Assembly: GCA_030425705.1 (NCBI GenBank)
Contig: JAUHZU010000007.1
Span: 1-64,000 of the forward strand
Length of the DNA: 64,000 bases
Direction: 5' to 3'
From: Phycisphaerae bacterium
GTDB taxonomy: Bacteria; Planctomycetota; Phycisphaerae; Phycisphaerales; Phycisphaeraceae
Shown here in pieces: positions 1 through 9,252 of the stretch. Each line of letters starts with the position of its first letter. The stretch's first letter is position 1. The notes below the pieces were generated by a model, which saw only the letters and a program-made list of their open reading frames with translations, was not told the origin of the DNA and searched no databases. The position numbers and the translations under genes are program-made.

Positions 1-108
1 CAACCCTCCCCACCCTCCCCCCCGCCCCCCAGGACCAGCCCCAACCCAACGAACCACCCCAACCCAACCCCAGACGATTCAACGCAAGAACGCGGTAGCG
101 GGCCGGGC

Positions 109-1728
109 TTACTCGATCACGAATCCGCGGCGGTCCAGCAGGGAGCCCTCGGCGAGGTAGAGGTTGATCAGCGCGAGCCGGTAGGCGACCACCGCTTCGA
201 CCTCGGCGAGTTGGGTCTCCAGCAGGTCACGCTGGGCTTGGGCGACTTGGAGCGTTGTGCTCGCGCCGACCTCGAAACGCTCCTGCTCGGCGCGGACGGC
301 TTCCTCCTGGAGCGACCGGGTCGTCGCGGTGGCGGTGATCTGTCGGCGGGCACGTTCGAGTTCATTCGCAGCGAGACGGACATCCAACTCGACGAGTTGT
401 TCGAGGTTGTGGATCGCCGCGGCGGATTGACGGCGAGTGGCGTAGGCCGCCTGGTTGCGTGCATCGGCGGCGTCGTTGTCCAGGAACTGGCTGAGGCGGA
501 CGCCCGCGGTGAGGTCGTAGGTGTCGTCGTAGAGTTCGCGGAACGATCCGGCAAAGGTGTCGCTGTAGCCGGTCTTGCCTAACGCGGCGAAGACCTCCAG
601 CCGGGGCAGGACGCCGTTGCGGGTGACGATGGTTTCGAGCCGGTCCTGCTCGTGGCGGAGGCGTGCCTCGGACAGGTCGCTGCGTGCGGAACGGGCGAGC
701 AGGATGTGCTCGTCCAGTCCGGCAAGCGGCTGCGGATCGAACTGCGGCGGTGTGGTGACCCGGATGTCACGGGTGAGCCCGTCCTGTGGTGTCGCATCAA
801 TCAGGCGCAGCAGACGTAACCGCTGGGCCACAAGACTGCTGCGTGCGTCGATGAGCGCCTGTTCGCGTCGAGCGACCTCGGCACGCGGTGCGGCGAGTTC
901 GGTCCGTGCCAGCGCCCCGACGTTAACGCGCTTTTCAATCACCTCGAGCTGGGTCTGTGCGACCTCCAGCGACTGCTCGAAGACCGCGATGCGCTCGGCT
1001 TCGAGGACGTAGCCCCAGTAGGTCGTTTCGACTTCGGCCAACAGCGCCTCCGCGAAGCCACGCAGTTCGTATAGCGTGGCGAGTGTGTCGAGCTTGGCCT
1101 GTTCCAGGCGGGCGAGGTTCACGGCCGGCCCGGCCCCACGTAACAGTTGCTGCGTGACGGTCAGCCCGATGCGTGCGTCCTGCTGCTCGGGGGCGCGGTT
1201 GGAGTTGTCGCGGTTCTGGCCGATGGACAGCTCGATCTCCGTGCCCCAGGGGAGCCGCTGGCGCACCCCCGCGATGGCGGAGGACTCGTTGTCGTCCACG
1301 GAGAACTGCTGGCCGGTACCGCGGTCGATCTCGCTGGCCGTGGATTCGCCGTAGGCCAGTTCGGCGAAGACCTCGGGGTCGAACGCGCCACGCTCAATCT
1401 GCTCGAAGGTGCCGACGATGACCGGGGTGAGCTGCTGAACGCGCAGGTCGCGGTTGTTGCGCAGCGCGAGCACGACGGCTTCTTCGATGGACAGCTCGAT
1501 CGGCCCCTCGCCGGCGAGCTTAGCGTCGGCCCAAGCCGTGCCATCGTGGGCTTGTACGGCCGGGGCAAGCGGCATGTCCGCAGGCTCGCGCTCCGCGGCG
1601 CGCAGCCGGTCCTGCCAGTCGGCGCGGAACATCGTGTGTGACTCGGTCGACAGGCACCCGGCAAGCGTGATGGCGGCGCCGGTCACCAGCATGCGGCTCA
1701 GGATGTTCCGGGGGTCTGGGGGGTTCAT
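109..1728 (-). CDS. TolC-family outer-membrane efflux lipoprotein
   Basis: Outer-membrane channel of a tripartite efflux pump. The N-terminus has a lipoprotein signal with lipobox LAGC at about residues 22-25, so the mature protein is probably lipid-anchored. The body has two related long alpha-helical/coiled-coil halves rich in Gln, Glu, Ala and Arg (for example [17 protein letters not shown] and [20 protein letters not shown]), the duplicated OEP pattern of TolC. The length of 539 aa fits the family. Its start overlaps the end of the upstream RND permease by 4 bp, so the two are translationally coupled, and it is the last gene of the adaptor-permease-channel operon. The exported substrate cannot be read from the sequence. 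Confidence 0.93.
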   Translation of the reverse strand: MNPPDPRNILSRMLVTGAAITLAGCLSTESHTMFRADWQDRLRAAEREPADMPLAPAVQAHDGTAWADAKLAGEGPIELSIEEAVVLALRNNRDLRVQQLTPVIVGTFEQIERGAFDPEVFAELAYGESTASEIDRGTGQQFSVDDNESSAIAGVRQRLPWGTEIELSIGQNRDNSNRAPEQQDARIGLTVTQQLLRGAGPAVNLARLEQAKLDTLATLYELRGFAEALLAEVETTYWGYVLEAERIAVFEQSLEVAQTQLEVIEKRVNVGALARTELAAPRAEVARREQALIDARSSLVAQRLRLLRLIDATPQDGLTRDIRVTTPPQFDPQPLAGLDEHILLARSARSDLSEARLRHEQDRLETIVTRNGVLPRLEVFAALGKTGYSDTFAGSFRELYDDTYDLTAGVRLSQFLDNDAADARNQAAYATRRQSAAAIHNLEQLVELDVRLAANELERARRQITATATTRSLQEEAVRAEQERFEVGASTTLQVAQAQRDLLETQLAEVEAVVAYRLALINLYLAEGSLLDRRGFVIE

Positions 1729-4700
1729 GTTGTCGCGGTGGGGCGGAGCGGGTGCACAAGCGTGTAGGCGATCGGCACGACCAGCAGGGTAATGAGTGTA
1801 GAGGCGAGCAGGCCACCGATGACGGCGCGGGCGAGCGGGGCCTGGGCATCGGCCCCCTCGCCGATGCCGAGCGCCAGCGGGAGCAGGCCGAGCATGGTGG
1901 TGGCAGAGGTCATGAGGATGGGTCGGAGGCGTCGTCGGCCGGCCTCGGCGACGGCGTCGCGCGGGGGCATGCCATCGACCGTGCGCAGGTGGCCGGCCTG
2001 GTCGACGAGGAGAATGGCGTTGTTGACGACGATCCCGCCGAGCATGATGCAGCCGATGTAGCTCTGCACATTGAGCGTCGTCTCGGTCATGAACAGCGTC
2101 ACGAGCACGCCGATCGCGGCCATGGGGACCGAGAGCATCACGACCAGCGGGTCGCGCAGCGACTCGTACTGGCTGGCGAGGACCATGTAGACCAGCGCCA
2201 GGGCGAGGGTGATGCTGAGCAACAACTCATTGAATGCGTCTTTCTGTTCCTCGTAGCTGCCCGCAACACGCAGTTCATAGCCGACCGGGCGGGGGACTTC
2301 GTCCAGCCGGCGTTCGATCTCCCGCGCGACTGACCCGAGGTCCGGGTCGTCGACTTCGAGCTCGATCGTGAGGTTGCGCTGGCGTTCCTTGCGGTCAATG
2401 AGGACCGGCCCGGTGCCGGGCTCGGTGCTGACGACGTTGCGGAGCGCGACGGCCTGGCCGCCGGGCGTGCTGAGTGTGAGGTTCAGGATCTCCTCAAGGG
2501 GGAGCTGCTTCGCCCCGGCGAGTTGGACGCGGATCGGGTAGCTGTGGCCCTCGGCGCGGTACTCGCCCGCCAGCCGGCCGGACACGGCGATCTCCAGCGC
2601 CTCGGCCACCTGCCGGACTGTCAGCCCCAGGTCCGCGGCCTTCGCCCGGTCGATACGGATCTGCTCCTGCGGCACGCCGCTTCGCCGACCCGCGTCGATG
2701 TCCGTCACGCCCGGCGTGCCCTCCAGACGAACGACCACCTCTTCCGCCAGCGCATCGAGGACGTCCATCTCGTAGCCGCGGATCTCGACAGTCAACCCGC
2801 CGCCGTCGGGCAGGATCCGCTCGAGCAGGTTCTGTCCCTCGGCCGCGCGAGAACGGATCGTCATGCCGGGGATCGTGTCGTCGAGTTGCTGACGCAGGTC
2901 CTCGGCGATGTCTTTGTTCGATCGCTCGCGTTCGCCGGACGGCACGAGCGTGATGTCGACCGAGCCGCGTGCGCCGGAGTCCGGCCGCCAGCCCGAGGAC
3001 CCGATGCTGACGACCTGACCGACGGCTTCGGGGACGGTGGCATCGACGACCGACTCGATCTTACGGGTCTGACGATCGACAAGGCCCAGGCGGGTGCCGA
3101 TCTCCATCTCGCCGGTGACCGTGAGTTCCCCCTCGTCGCTGGCGGGGAGGAACTCCGAACCGATGAGCGGGGTAAGCAACAGCGACCCGCCCAGGAGCAC
3201 CACCGCCAGAGCGAGGCAGGCCAGGCGGAACCGCAGCGCGAACGACAGCAGCGCGTGGTAGGTTTTCTCCAACTCGGTGAAGAACGCCTCGGCGAGCCGG
3301 TCCGCCCAGCGGATCGGGCCGACGCGCTTGCGTTGTGCCGCCTCCTGCTTCGGCTTGAGCAGGCGCGACGACAGCATCGGCACCATCGTCAACGCGACGA
3401 CCAGCGAGCACACTAGCGAGATCGCCACCACGTAGGCGAACTCCTTGAAGAGCATGCCCGTCACCCCGCGCACGAAGATCAGCGGCAGGAAGATGACCAG
3501 TGTCGTCACCGTACTCGCGACGATCGCTCCGCCCACCTCGCCCGCGCCGCGAACGGCCGCGAGCGCGGGGGCTTCGTTCTCCTCGGTCCGCCGACGGTAG
3601 ATGTTTTCGAGCACGACGATCGAGCTGTCCACCATCATCCCGACGCCCAGTGCCAGCCCGCCGAGCGTCATCAGGTTGATGCTCAGCCCGGCGACGTAGG
3701 CCACGCCCAGCGTCGCGAGGATCGAGATCGGGATCGCGATGGCGATGACCAACGTGCTCCGCAGGTTGCGCAGGAACACGAGCAGCACGACCACCGCCAG
3801 CGCTCCGCCGTAAAGCACCGACCGCGCGACGTTGGCGATCGACCGCTCGATGAAGTTGCCCTGGTTGCTGACCGCGACGACGGTGAGCTGCGGGAAGTCG
3901 CGGTTGATCGCCTCGATCTCCTCTATCACGGCCGAGGACACCTCGACAGTGTTCGCCTCGGATTCCTTGCGGATCGCCAGTCGCAGGCCGCGCTCGCCGT
4001 TGACGCGGATGATGCGGGTGAGCTCTTCGTAGGTGTCGCTGACGGTCGCGACCTGGCCGAGCGTGACGGGCACGCCGTCGCGCGTCGCGACGACCTGGCT
4101 GCGCAGCGTGTCGAGGTCCTGATACTCAGCGGGGGCGCGCAACGTCACTTCGTAGTCGCCCTGTTCGATGGTCCCCGTCGGCAGGTCGAGGTTCGAGTCG
4201 CGAATGGTGTCGAGCAGGTCGCTGAGCGGCAGCCCGAGCGCCGTAACGCGTTGCGGGTCCAGCTCGATCCGCACCTCCCGGTTGTACCCGCCCCACGGGT
4301 CGACCTGCGCCACGCCGGGGATCCGGCTGAAGCGGTGGCGGATCTGGTCCTCGATCAACTCGGTCAGCTCGACCGGGTCCAGGTCGCTGGAGATGCCCAG
4401 GATCACGACGGGGAAGCTGGCGATATCGAACTTGCTTACGCGCGGCCGGCTGATGTCGTCGGGGAACTCGTTGAGCTCGTCCTCGAGCCGGGCCTGCACA
4501 TCAATCGCGGCGGTGTCGATGTCGGTGCCCGGGGCAAAGGTCACGCGGACGTTGCTGTTGCCTTCGGAACTGGTCGAGGTCATCTCCTCGACACCGGGGA
4601 CGGTCGCGACGATCTCCTCGACGATCTGGGTGACCAGTGTCTCCATCACCTCGGGGCTTGCGCCCTCGTACCCGGTGCGGATCGTCAGCCGCGGCACCTC

Positions 4701-4820
4701 GACGTCCGGCAGCAGGTTGATCGGCAAGCGGCCCAACGCCACCGCGCCCAGCAACACCACGATCAGTGTCACCATCAACGTCAGCACCGGGCGTTTTACG
4801 CTGAACTGCGGCAGGCTCAT
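1725..4820 (-). CDS. RND efflux transporter permease subunit (HAE1-like)
   Basis: Inner-membrane proton-driven permease of a tripartite efflux pump, 1031 aa as usual for RND transporters. It starts with the typical short cytoplasmic segment [11 protein letters not shown] and TM1. The porter region is followed by a TM block with the conserved stretch [20 protein letters not shown], in which the Asp belongs to the proton relay. A second porter half and a second TM block follow, showing the usual internal duplication. The sequence style is that of hydrophobe/amphiphile (HAE1) exporters rather than CzcA metal exporters, but the substrate is unknown. It overlaps both neighbours by 4 bp, so the three genes form one operon. 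Confidence 0.95.
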   Translation of the reverse strand: MSLPQFSVKRPVLTLMVTLIVVLLGAVALGRLPINLLPDVEVPRLTIRTGYEGASPEVMETLVTQIVEEIVATVPGVEEMTSTSSEGNSNVRVTFAPGTDIDTAAIDVQARLEDELNEFPDDISRPRVSKFDIASFPVVILGISSDLDPVELTELIEDQIRHRFSRIPGVAQVDPWGGYNREVRIELDPQRVTALGLPLSDLLDTIRDSNLDLPTGTIEQGDYEVTLRAPAEYQDLDTLRSQVVATRDGVPVTLGQVATVSDTYEELTRIIRVNGERGLRLAIRKESEANTVEVSSAVIEEIEAINRDFPQLTVVAVSNQGNFIERSIANVARSVLYGGALAVVVLLVFLRNLRSTLVIAIAIPISILATLGVAYVAGLSINLMTLGGLALGVGMMVDSSIVVLENIYRRRTEENEAPALAAVRGAGEVGGAIVASTVTTLVIFLPLIFVRGVTGMLFKEFAYVVAISLVCSLVVALTMVPMLSSRLLKPKQEAAQRKRVGPIRWADRLAEAFFTELEKTYHALLSFALRFRLACLALAVVLLGGSLLLTPLIGSEFLPASDEGELTVTGEMEIGTRLGLVDRQTRKIESVVDATVPEAVGQVVSIGSSGWRPDSGARGSVDITLVPSGERERSNKDIAEDLRQQLDDTIPGMTIRSRAAEGQNLLERILPDGGGLTVEIRGYEMDVLDALAEEVVVRLEGTPGVTDIDAGRRSGVPQEQIRIDRAKAADLGLTVRQVAEALEIAVSGRLAGEYRAEGHSYPIRVQLAGAKQLPLEEILNLTLSTPGGQAVALRNVVSTEPGTGPVLIDRKERQRNLTIELEVDDPDLGSVAREIERRLDEVPRPVGYELRVAGSYEEQKDAFNELLLSITLALALVYMVLASQYESLRDPLVVMLSVPMAAIGVLVTLFMTETTLNVQSYIGCIMLGGIVVNNAILLVDQAGHLRTVDGMPPRDAVAEAGRRRLRPILMTSATTMLGLLPLALGIGEGADAQAPLARAVIGGLLASTLITLLVVPIAYTLVHPLRPTATT

Positions 4821-6127
4821 GGGCCCGCCCCGGGAGCCGCTGTCCCCGTGCCCGGTAAACCATCGGCCGAGTCCTCGGCCGGCTCGTCGTCCCGCAGCAG
4901 GATGGCCGAGCCGTCGTCCAGCAGCTGCTGCCCCAGGGTCACCACCCGGCCGGCCAGCCCTTCGCCCGATACCTGCACCCGGCCGCGGTTCGCGATCCCC
5001 AGCTCGACCGGGACCAGCCGCACCGACCCGCCCGACTCGTCCACGACAAACACGACCGGTCGGTCGTCACGCTTCACCACCGCCGACTCGGGGACGATCT
5101 GCACGTCGTTGGCCCGGCCGAGCACCGCCGTCGCGCGGATGAACATCCCTGGCTTCAGCAGCAGCTCCGCGTTGGGCACAGACAGCTCGACCCGCGCCTG
5201 ACGCGAGTTGGACTCGAACACCGGAGACACCCTTGTCACCTCCCCGATAAACACGTGCTCCGGGTACGCGTCCGCACGCAGCGACACCGACTGCCCCGGT
5301 GCGAGTTGGGCGTAGTCCCGCTCACTCACGTGCAGCACCGCCTTGATCGGGTCCAACTGCACGATGGTCAGCAGCGGTGTGTTTGCCGTCACCGTATCGC
5401 CTTCCTCCACCATCCGACGCGACACGAAACGCCTGCCCCCAGGATTACCACCCACGGGCACAACGGCTTCCTGCCCGCCTCCCTGCTCCTGCGGTTGTGC
5501 CTCCTCCCAATACGCGCGCACCTGGGTGTAGTCCCGCCGGGTCTCCGCGTTCAGCAGCGTCGCAGCTGCTCGGCGGACCTGCGCCTCTGCGACCGACACC
5601 GCCGCCGTCGCCGCGAGCTGGTCGGCCCGCACCTGATCGTACTGCGTGTCCGACGCCACACCCTGTTCCCGCAGTGTCGTCTGCCGTTGCATCTCGCGGT
5701 CCGCGATCTCCAGGGCGTACCGCGCGGCCGATTCATTCGCCTGTGCCACAGCAAGCTCCGCGTCCGCCTGCGTCACCGCCTGCTCGAACTCGTCGCTGTC
5801 CAGCACGACCACCACCGTGCCCGGCTTGACCGGGTCCGCCAGGTCCACCGCCACACGCAGCACACGCCCGCCGACCTTCGGCGCGACCTGCACCTCCGCT
5901 GCCGACACCAGCGTCCCGCTGAACACGCGTTCCTGCTCGATCGCGCCCCGCTCGATCGCCGCGGTCTCCACCGGGACCGCCCGCTGCGCCCCGCGCCCCG
6001 GTCCCTCCTCCTCGGCCGTGACCACGGTCCACACCCGCCACGCGACCCCCGTCGCCAGCCCGAGCAGGAGCACCAACGCGACCCCCGCAACAAACACCCG
6101 CAGCACTACGCGCATCACAGCCTGCAC
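4817..6127 (-). CDS. RND efflux periplasmic adaptor subunit (HlyD/AcrA family)
   Basis: Membrane-fusion protein linking permease and TolC. One N-terminal TM (about residues 7-30) anchors it. Then come the first half of the lipoyl domain ([20 protein letters not shown]), a helical hairpin (about 115-200) and the second lipoyl half after a Gly/Gln-rich insert (about residues 215-240), followed by the beta-barrel and membrane-proximal domains. The C-terminus is acidic and Pro/Gly rich. It is the first gene of the operon, and the permease overlaps its end by 4 bp. The promoter must lie in the noncoding stretch upstream, but no confident box was seen there. Confidence 0.92.
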   Translation of the reverse strand: MQAVMRVVLRVFVAGVALVLLLGLATGVAWRVWTVVTAEEEGPGRGAQRAVPVETAAIERGAIEQERVFSGTLVSAAEVQVAPKVGGRVLRVAVDLADPVKPGTVVVVLDSDEFEQAVTQADAELAVAQANESAARYALEIADREMQRQTTLREQGVASDTQYDQVRADQLAATAAVSVAEAQVRRAAATLLNAETRRDYTQVRAYWEEAQPQEQGGGQEAVVPVGGNPGGRRFVSRRMVEEGDTVTANTPLLTIVQLDPIKAVLHVSERDYAQLAPGQSVSLRADAYPEHVFIGEVTRVSPVFESNSRQARVELSVPNAELLLKPGMFIRATAVLGRANDVQIVPESAVVKRDDRPVVFVVDESGGSVRLVPVELGIANRGRVQVSGEGLAGRVVTLGQQLLDDGSAILLRDDEPAEDSADGLPGTGTAAPGAGP

Positions 6128-6461
6128 TTTCTACGCTCACGGATCATCACATCCCCGCTCGATACGCGTTTACAGCGACTCAACGCCTACATGGTAGCCC
6201 CGATTGCCGGAATCGGACCCTGAATGCTACCGCAGGAGACGGGTCACGGTCTGCTTACTTACACGCGATCAGCCGCAATGGGCCAGCGACTCGGTTGGTG
6301 TGACACGGATCATCCATCAGCGGGTGGACCCGATTGGGCGAGCGATGCCCCAAATGAGCGTTGCGGGCTAGCAATCGACCTGGCATCGTCACGGTGACTT
6401 ACCGCCAAAGCGATGCGGTCCGTAGAAAGGAGGTATGGCCTGGGATGCGCCAGCGCGACAA

Positions 6462-6494
6462 GCCACCGACCGGAATCGAACCGGTTTCCTGCGG
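6462..6494 (-). repeat. Third copy of the tRNA-Thr 3'-end att-like sequence
   Basis: These 33 bases match the first 33 bases of the tRNA-Thr(UGU) gene at 44111 (its 3' acceptor arm and T arm, read on the plus strand) except for two adjacent bases. The same sequence is present intact at 13268. It lacks the anticodon and D arms, so it is not a tRNA gene. A scrap of a terminase small subunit follows directly, as it does downstream of the copy at 13268, so I interpret it as the left att site of an older related element. Confidence 0.75.
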
Positions 6495-6502
6495 CAGAGA
6501 CA

Positions 6503-6571
6503 GTGGTTGAAGTCTATATCCAATGCGGCAACGCCACACGCGCGGCGATCGTTGCGGGATACGCCCCCTCG
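6503..6571 (+). pseudogene. Terminase small subunit scrap
   Basis: A 23-residue open stretch, containing GNATRAAIVAGYAPS, matches the signature of the Terminase_2 small-subunit family (a YxxxGNATQAAIxAGYS-type motif) and resembles the intact gene at 14222 (GANGTQAAIRAGYSPRS). The surrounding frame has no family similarity before or after, so only the N-terminal HTH remains. Its position nine bases after the tRNA-derived repeat mirrors the layout of the large element's left end. Confidence 0.6.
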
Positions 6572-7270
6572 TGTAAGTACAGGAGGGCAGGGGTGTTGAA
6601 GCATGCCATACCTCCAGTCGTGAGGTTTGGCCAAACGATTGCCGCGGGAGCATCAACATTCAAACGGCCACTGTTCCGAATGATCGTAAAATAGCGTTTG
6701 GCAGGAGAACCGGAAAACCGAGAGGGAACCGCTAATGCATACTTTGATCTGGGTTTTGTTCTTTTGTCCGCCGGCCGTCCCGCGGAAGCCGAAGACTGTT
6801 TTCCAGTTGCGTCCTGATCCGGTCCAAGGAGCACTCAGCAACCCAAGACGAGCCCCCCCCCGGCGCACGCCTAGGATTGATCAAATCAACTTGCAGCAGG
6901 GTGATTTCCCACGAGCAGAGCCCGGCACTGGACATGACGTGTAGGCTCAGCATTTGCGCGCGGTCTTAGCCGAGGCAGAAGCTGGGCCAGACTCCTCGGA
7001 GTAACCCTGGTTCTTGGTCGGGAGGTCCAACCACTGACTCCCTCCTGAATTCTCGGTCCAGAAGTTGTCAGAGACTCCATCCACCCAAAGATCCAGGCTG
7101 CGACTCCAGTCGGGCTACGCCCTTCTTTCGTCACAGCCTGGGTCTGTTCTGCGATCTTGAACAACTCACACACACCGCCAGACACACAGGCTTTGGGCCT
7201 GCTTGAGTAGCTCCTGATCACTCAGCCGTTGTCGCAGCCACCCGTGCCACGCGGCTTCGCGGCGGCGGCG

Positions 7271-9136
7271 CTACTCGTCTTCGATCTTCTTGAGGCTGAT
7301 AACGGCGGGGGTGTTGGGGGGGATCACGGTGTTGATGATGAGGGTGTCGCCCTGGACGCGGTAGGTGTTATGCTCGGCGCTGTCTTCGCCGTCGAGGCAG
7401 ATCATCAGCGCATCACCGTCATTGGTGTAGGTGCCTTGTTCCGAGACGTTGCCGTTTTCAGACAACGCGACGCGGCCGTTGGGGAGGAACTCGAAGACGA
7501 TTGCACCGGCGGGGATCTTGTTTTCTTGGCCGTTGGCGGTGACAATCGTGGCTTCCCATCGGCCGTGGAGTGCCGGGTTGGTGTTGGCGCGGGGTGCGGG
7601 TTCTTCGGCACCACCGCGGCTGAAGACTAAGACGATCCCATCAGCTTCTTTTTGGCTCTCAACAGTGACGGTCATCGTGTCGCCTTCGATGTGGAAGGTG
7701 CTGACCTCGACCGATCCGTCGGCTTCGGTCATCGCGATCTCGTTGCCATCGACGGTGTAGGTGCTGGTGTCGCTCACTTCGCCGTTGGTATAGGCCGTCG
7801 TGGTACCGTCGGCGTGGAAGGCATAGGATGAAGCGCCAGCGGGGATATGGGTGGTCTGGCCGTTGCGCGTGACGCTGACCAGGTCCCAGCGGCCGACGAG
7901 TCCCGCCGCATTGTTGTGCGGCACAACATTCGAGTCGTCCTCGTCGATCTCATCACCGCGGTTGACTGTGACGCCCGGTGCCTGGCCGATGCGGTCGCCG
8001 GACGCGACTCGGGCCATGTACCCGCCGGTCGCGCCGGCGGTGGGGGTGCCGACGCCGACAACGTAGGTGCCGCTGGACTCGGGTGTGAAAGTGATCTGTG
8101 CGTTGGTACCAGTGCCCTCGGCCTGGTCGTTGACGGCGAGCTGGTTTTGGCTGCCGTCGAAGAGGTAGGCGACCGCGTCGAACGCATCGGAGGTCACGTC
8201 GATGACGTAGGTGGTGCCGGCGGTGAGTTCGACTTCATGGAAATCGAAGTACGTGCCATCGTCGAGCCGGACACTCTCGGCGGAGAGCTGGTCAACGATG
8301 GTTGTGCTCGAGCCGGTGCTGACCACCCAGGCGTAGCCGGTGAAGCTCGTCGCGTTGCCGGGCCGCTTGGTAATCATGGAGAGGGCGTGGGGGCCCGAGA
8401 CGGTCGGGGTGACGCGGATGAATGCGCCTTCCTGCTCGATCGCGGCGTACTCGACGGGGTGGCCGTCGATGCTCACGATGTCGGCAAAGACACCGTTGTC
8501 GGGGGATTGGACATAGAGGCAGTAGGTCCGGCCGGCTTCGAGCTCGGCGATGGAGTAGGTGAAGTACCGGCCCTGCCCGGAGGTCTCGCTCTGGTCATTG
8601 AGCTCGCCGGCAAAGGGCTCGGTGCCTGCGGGGGTCGAGATATCGCCGGTCTGGTTCTCGCGTGCGGGCAGGCCTTCGTCGCCTTCGACAGCGTGGAGGA
8701 TGTACCGGCCAGAATCGCCAGCATTCTCGGTGCTGACCGCGATGGTGTATACGGCGGTTTTGGCGGTGTAGATGATGAAGAGGTTATCGTCGGTGTAGGT
8801 CTTGGTGCCAAGGAGCTCGCTGCCGTCGGCATTGAGGACCTCGACGGTGGTGGCAAAGCCCTGGCCGGTCACGGAGAAGTGGTAGGGATGGCCCGCGATG
8901 AGTTCGACCTGGTAATAGTCGATGTACTTGCCGTCGTCGGCGGTGTGGTCACGGTTATTGAGACTGCCGACGACGGGCTCGGAAAGCGTGAGGGGCTCGG
9001 CCGCCGGGGTATGCGTTTCCGGTTGGTGAGGGATGGGCTGCGGTGCCGGTACGGGGCGTGGCTGAGCCGTAGCGAGTGTGGCGGGGACGAGGGCGGCTGT
9101 GACGCAGAGAGCGTTGATCAGGGTGCGGGTGGTCAT
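7271..9136 (-). CDS. Secreted protein with PPC-like repeats and two lipocalin-like domains
   Basis: 621 aa with a Sec signal peptide (residues 1-24, ending ATLATAQ). Then come about three beta-rich repeats of the bacterial pre-peptidase C-terminal (PPC) type, each with a DDGKYIDYYQVEL- or DDGTYFDFHEVEL-like strand and a GxYxxxV-like end. The last third has two tandem lipocalin-like domains, starting GRWDLVSVTRNGQTTHIPAG and GRWEATIVTANGQENKIPAG and each containing a GTYT/STYT strand. PPC and lipocalin-like modules are non-catalytic, so a binding or envelope role is likely. A GGAG ribosome-binding site lies upstream of the start. It follows the sigma factor and kinase genes in the same direction after 116 bp and may be their output. 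Confidence 0.75.
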   Translation of the reverse strand: MTTRTLINALCVTAALVPATLATAQPRPVPAPQPIPHQPETHTPAAEPLTLSEPVVGSLNNRDHTADDGKYIDYYQVELIAGHPYHFSVTGQGFATTVEVLNADGSELLGTKTYTDDNLFIIYTAKTAVYTIAVSTENAGDSGRYILHAVEGDEGLPARENQTGDISTPAGTEPFAGELNDQSETSGQGRYFTYSIAELEAGRTYCLYVQSPDNGVFADIVSIDGHPVEYAAIEQEGAFIRVTPTVSGPHALSMITKRPGNATSFTGYAWVVSTGSSTTIVDQLSAESVRLDDGTYFDFHEVELTAGTTYVIDVTSDAFDAVAYLFDGSQNQLAVNDQAEGTGTNAQITFTPESSGTYVVGVGTPTAGATGGYMARVASGDRIGQAPGVTVNRGDEIDEDDSNVVPHNNAAGLVGRWDLVSVTRNGQTTHIPAGASSYAFHADGTTTAYTNGEVSDTSTYTVDGNEIAMTEADGSVEVSTFHIEGDTMTVTVESQKEADGIVLVFSRGGAEEPAPRANTNPALHGRWEATIVTANGQENKIPAGAIVFEFLPNGRVALSENGNVSEQGTYTNDGDALMICLDGEDSAEHNTYRVQGDTLIINTVIPPNTPAVISLKKIEDE

Positions 9137-9252
9137 GAGAGGTCTCCAAAAGAGGGTTTAGGGGTTGGGGTCCGCCTCTTTATGCGTCAATGACTCTCAT
9201 GCGGGGCCACGGCCAATCAAAAAAATTGTGGTGTTGATAACACAGGACTGGA

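Larger units (their letters stand above)
6128..7270. other. Long noncoding stretch with a decayed insertion scar
   Basis: About 1.1 kb without an intact gene between the efflux operon and the PPC/lipocalin gene. Its only recognisable content is a partial tRNA-Thr-like att sequence (6462-6494) followed at once by a terminase-small-subunit scrap (6503-6571); both are listed separately. Composition is less GC-rich than the flanks from about 6600 to 7200, and short ORFs on both strands show no family signature. I read it as a decayed left end of an old integrated element. It also holds the promoter region of the efflux operon near 6130-6300. Confidence 0.6.
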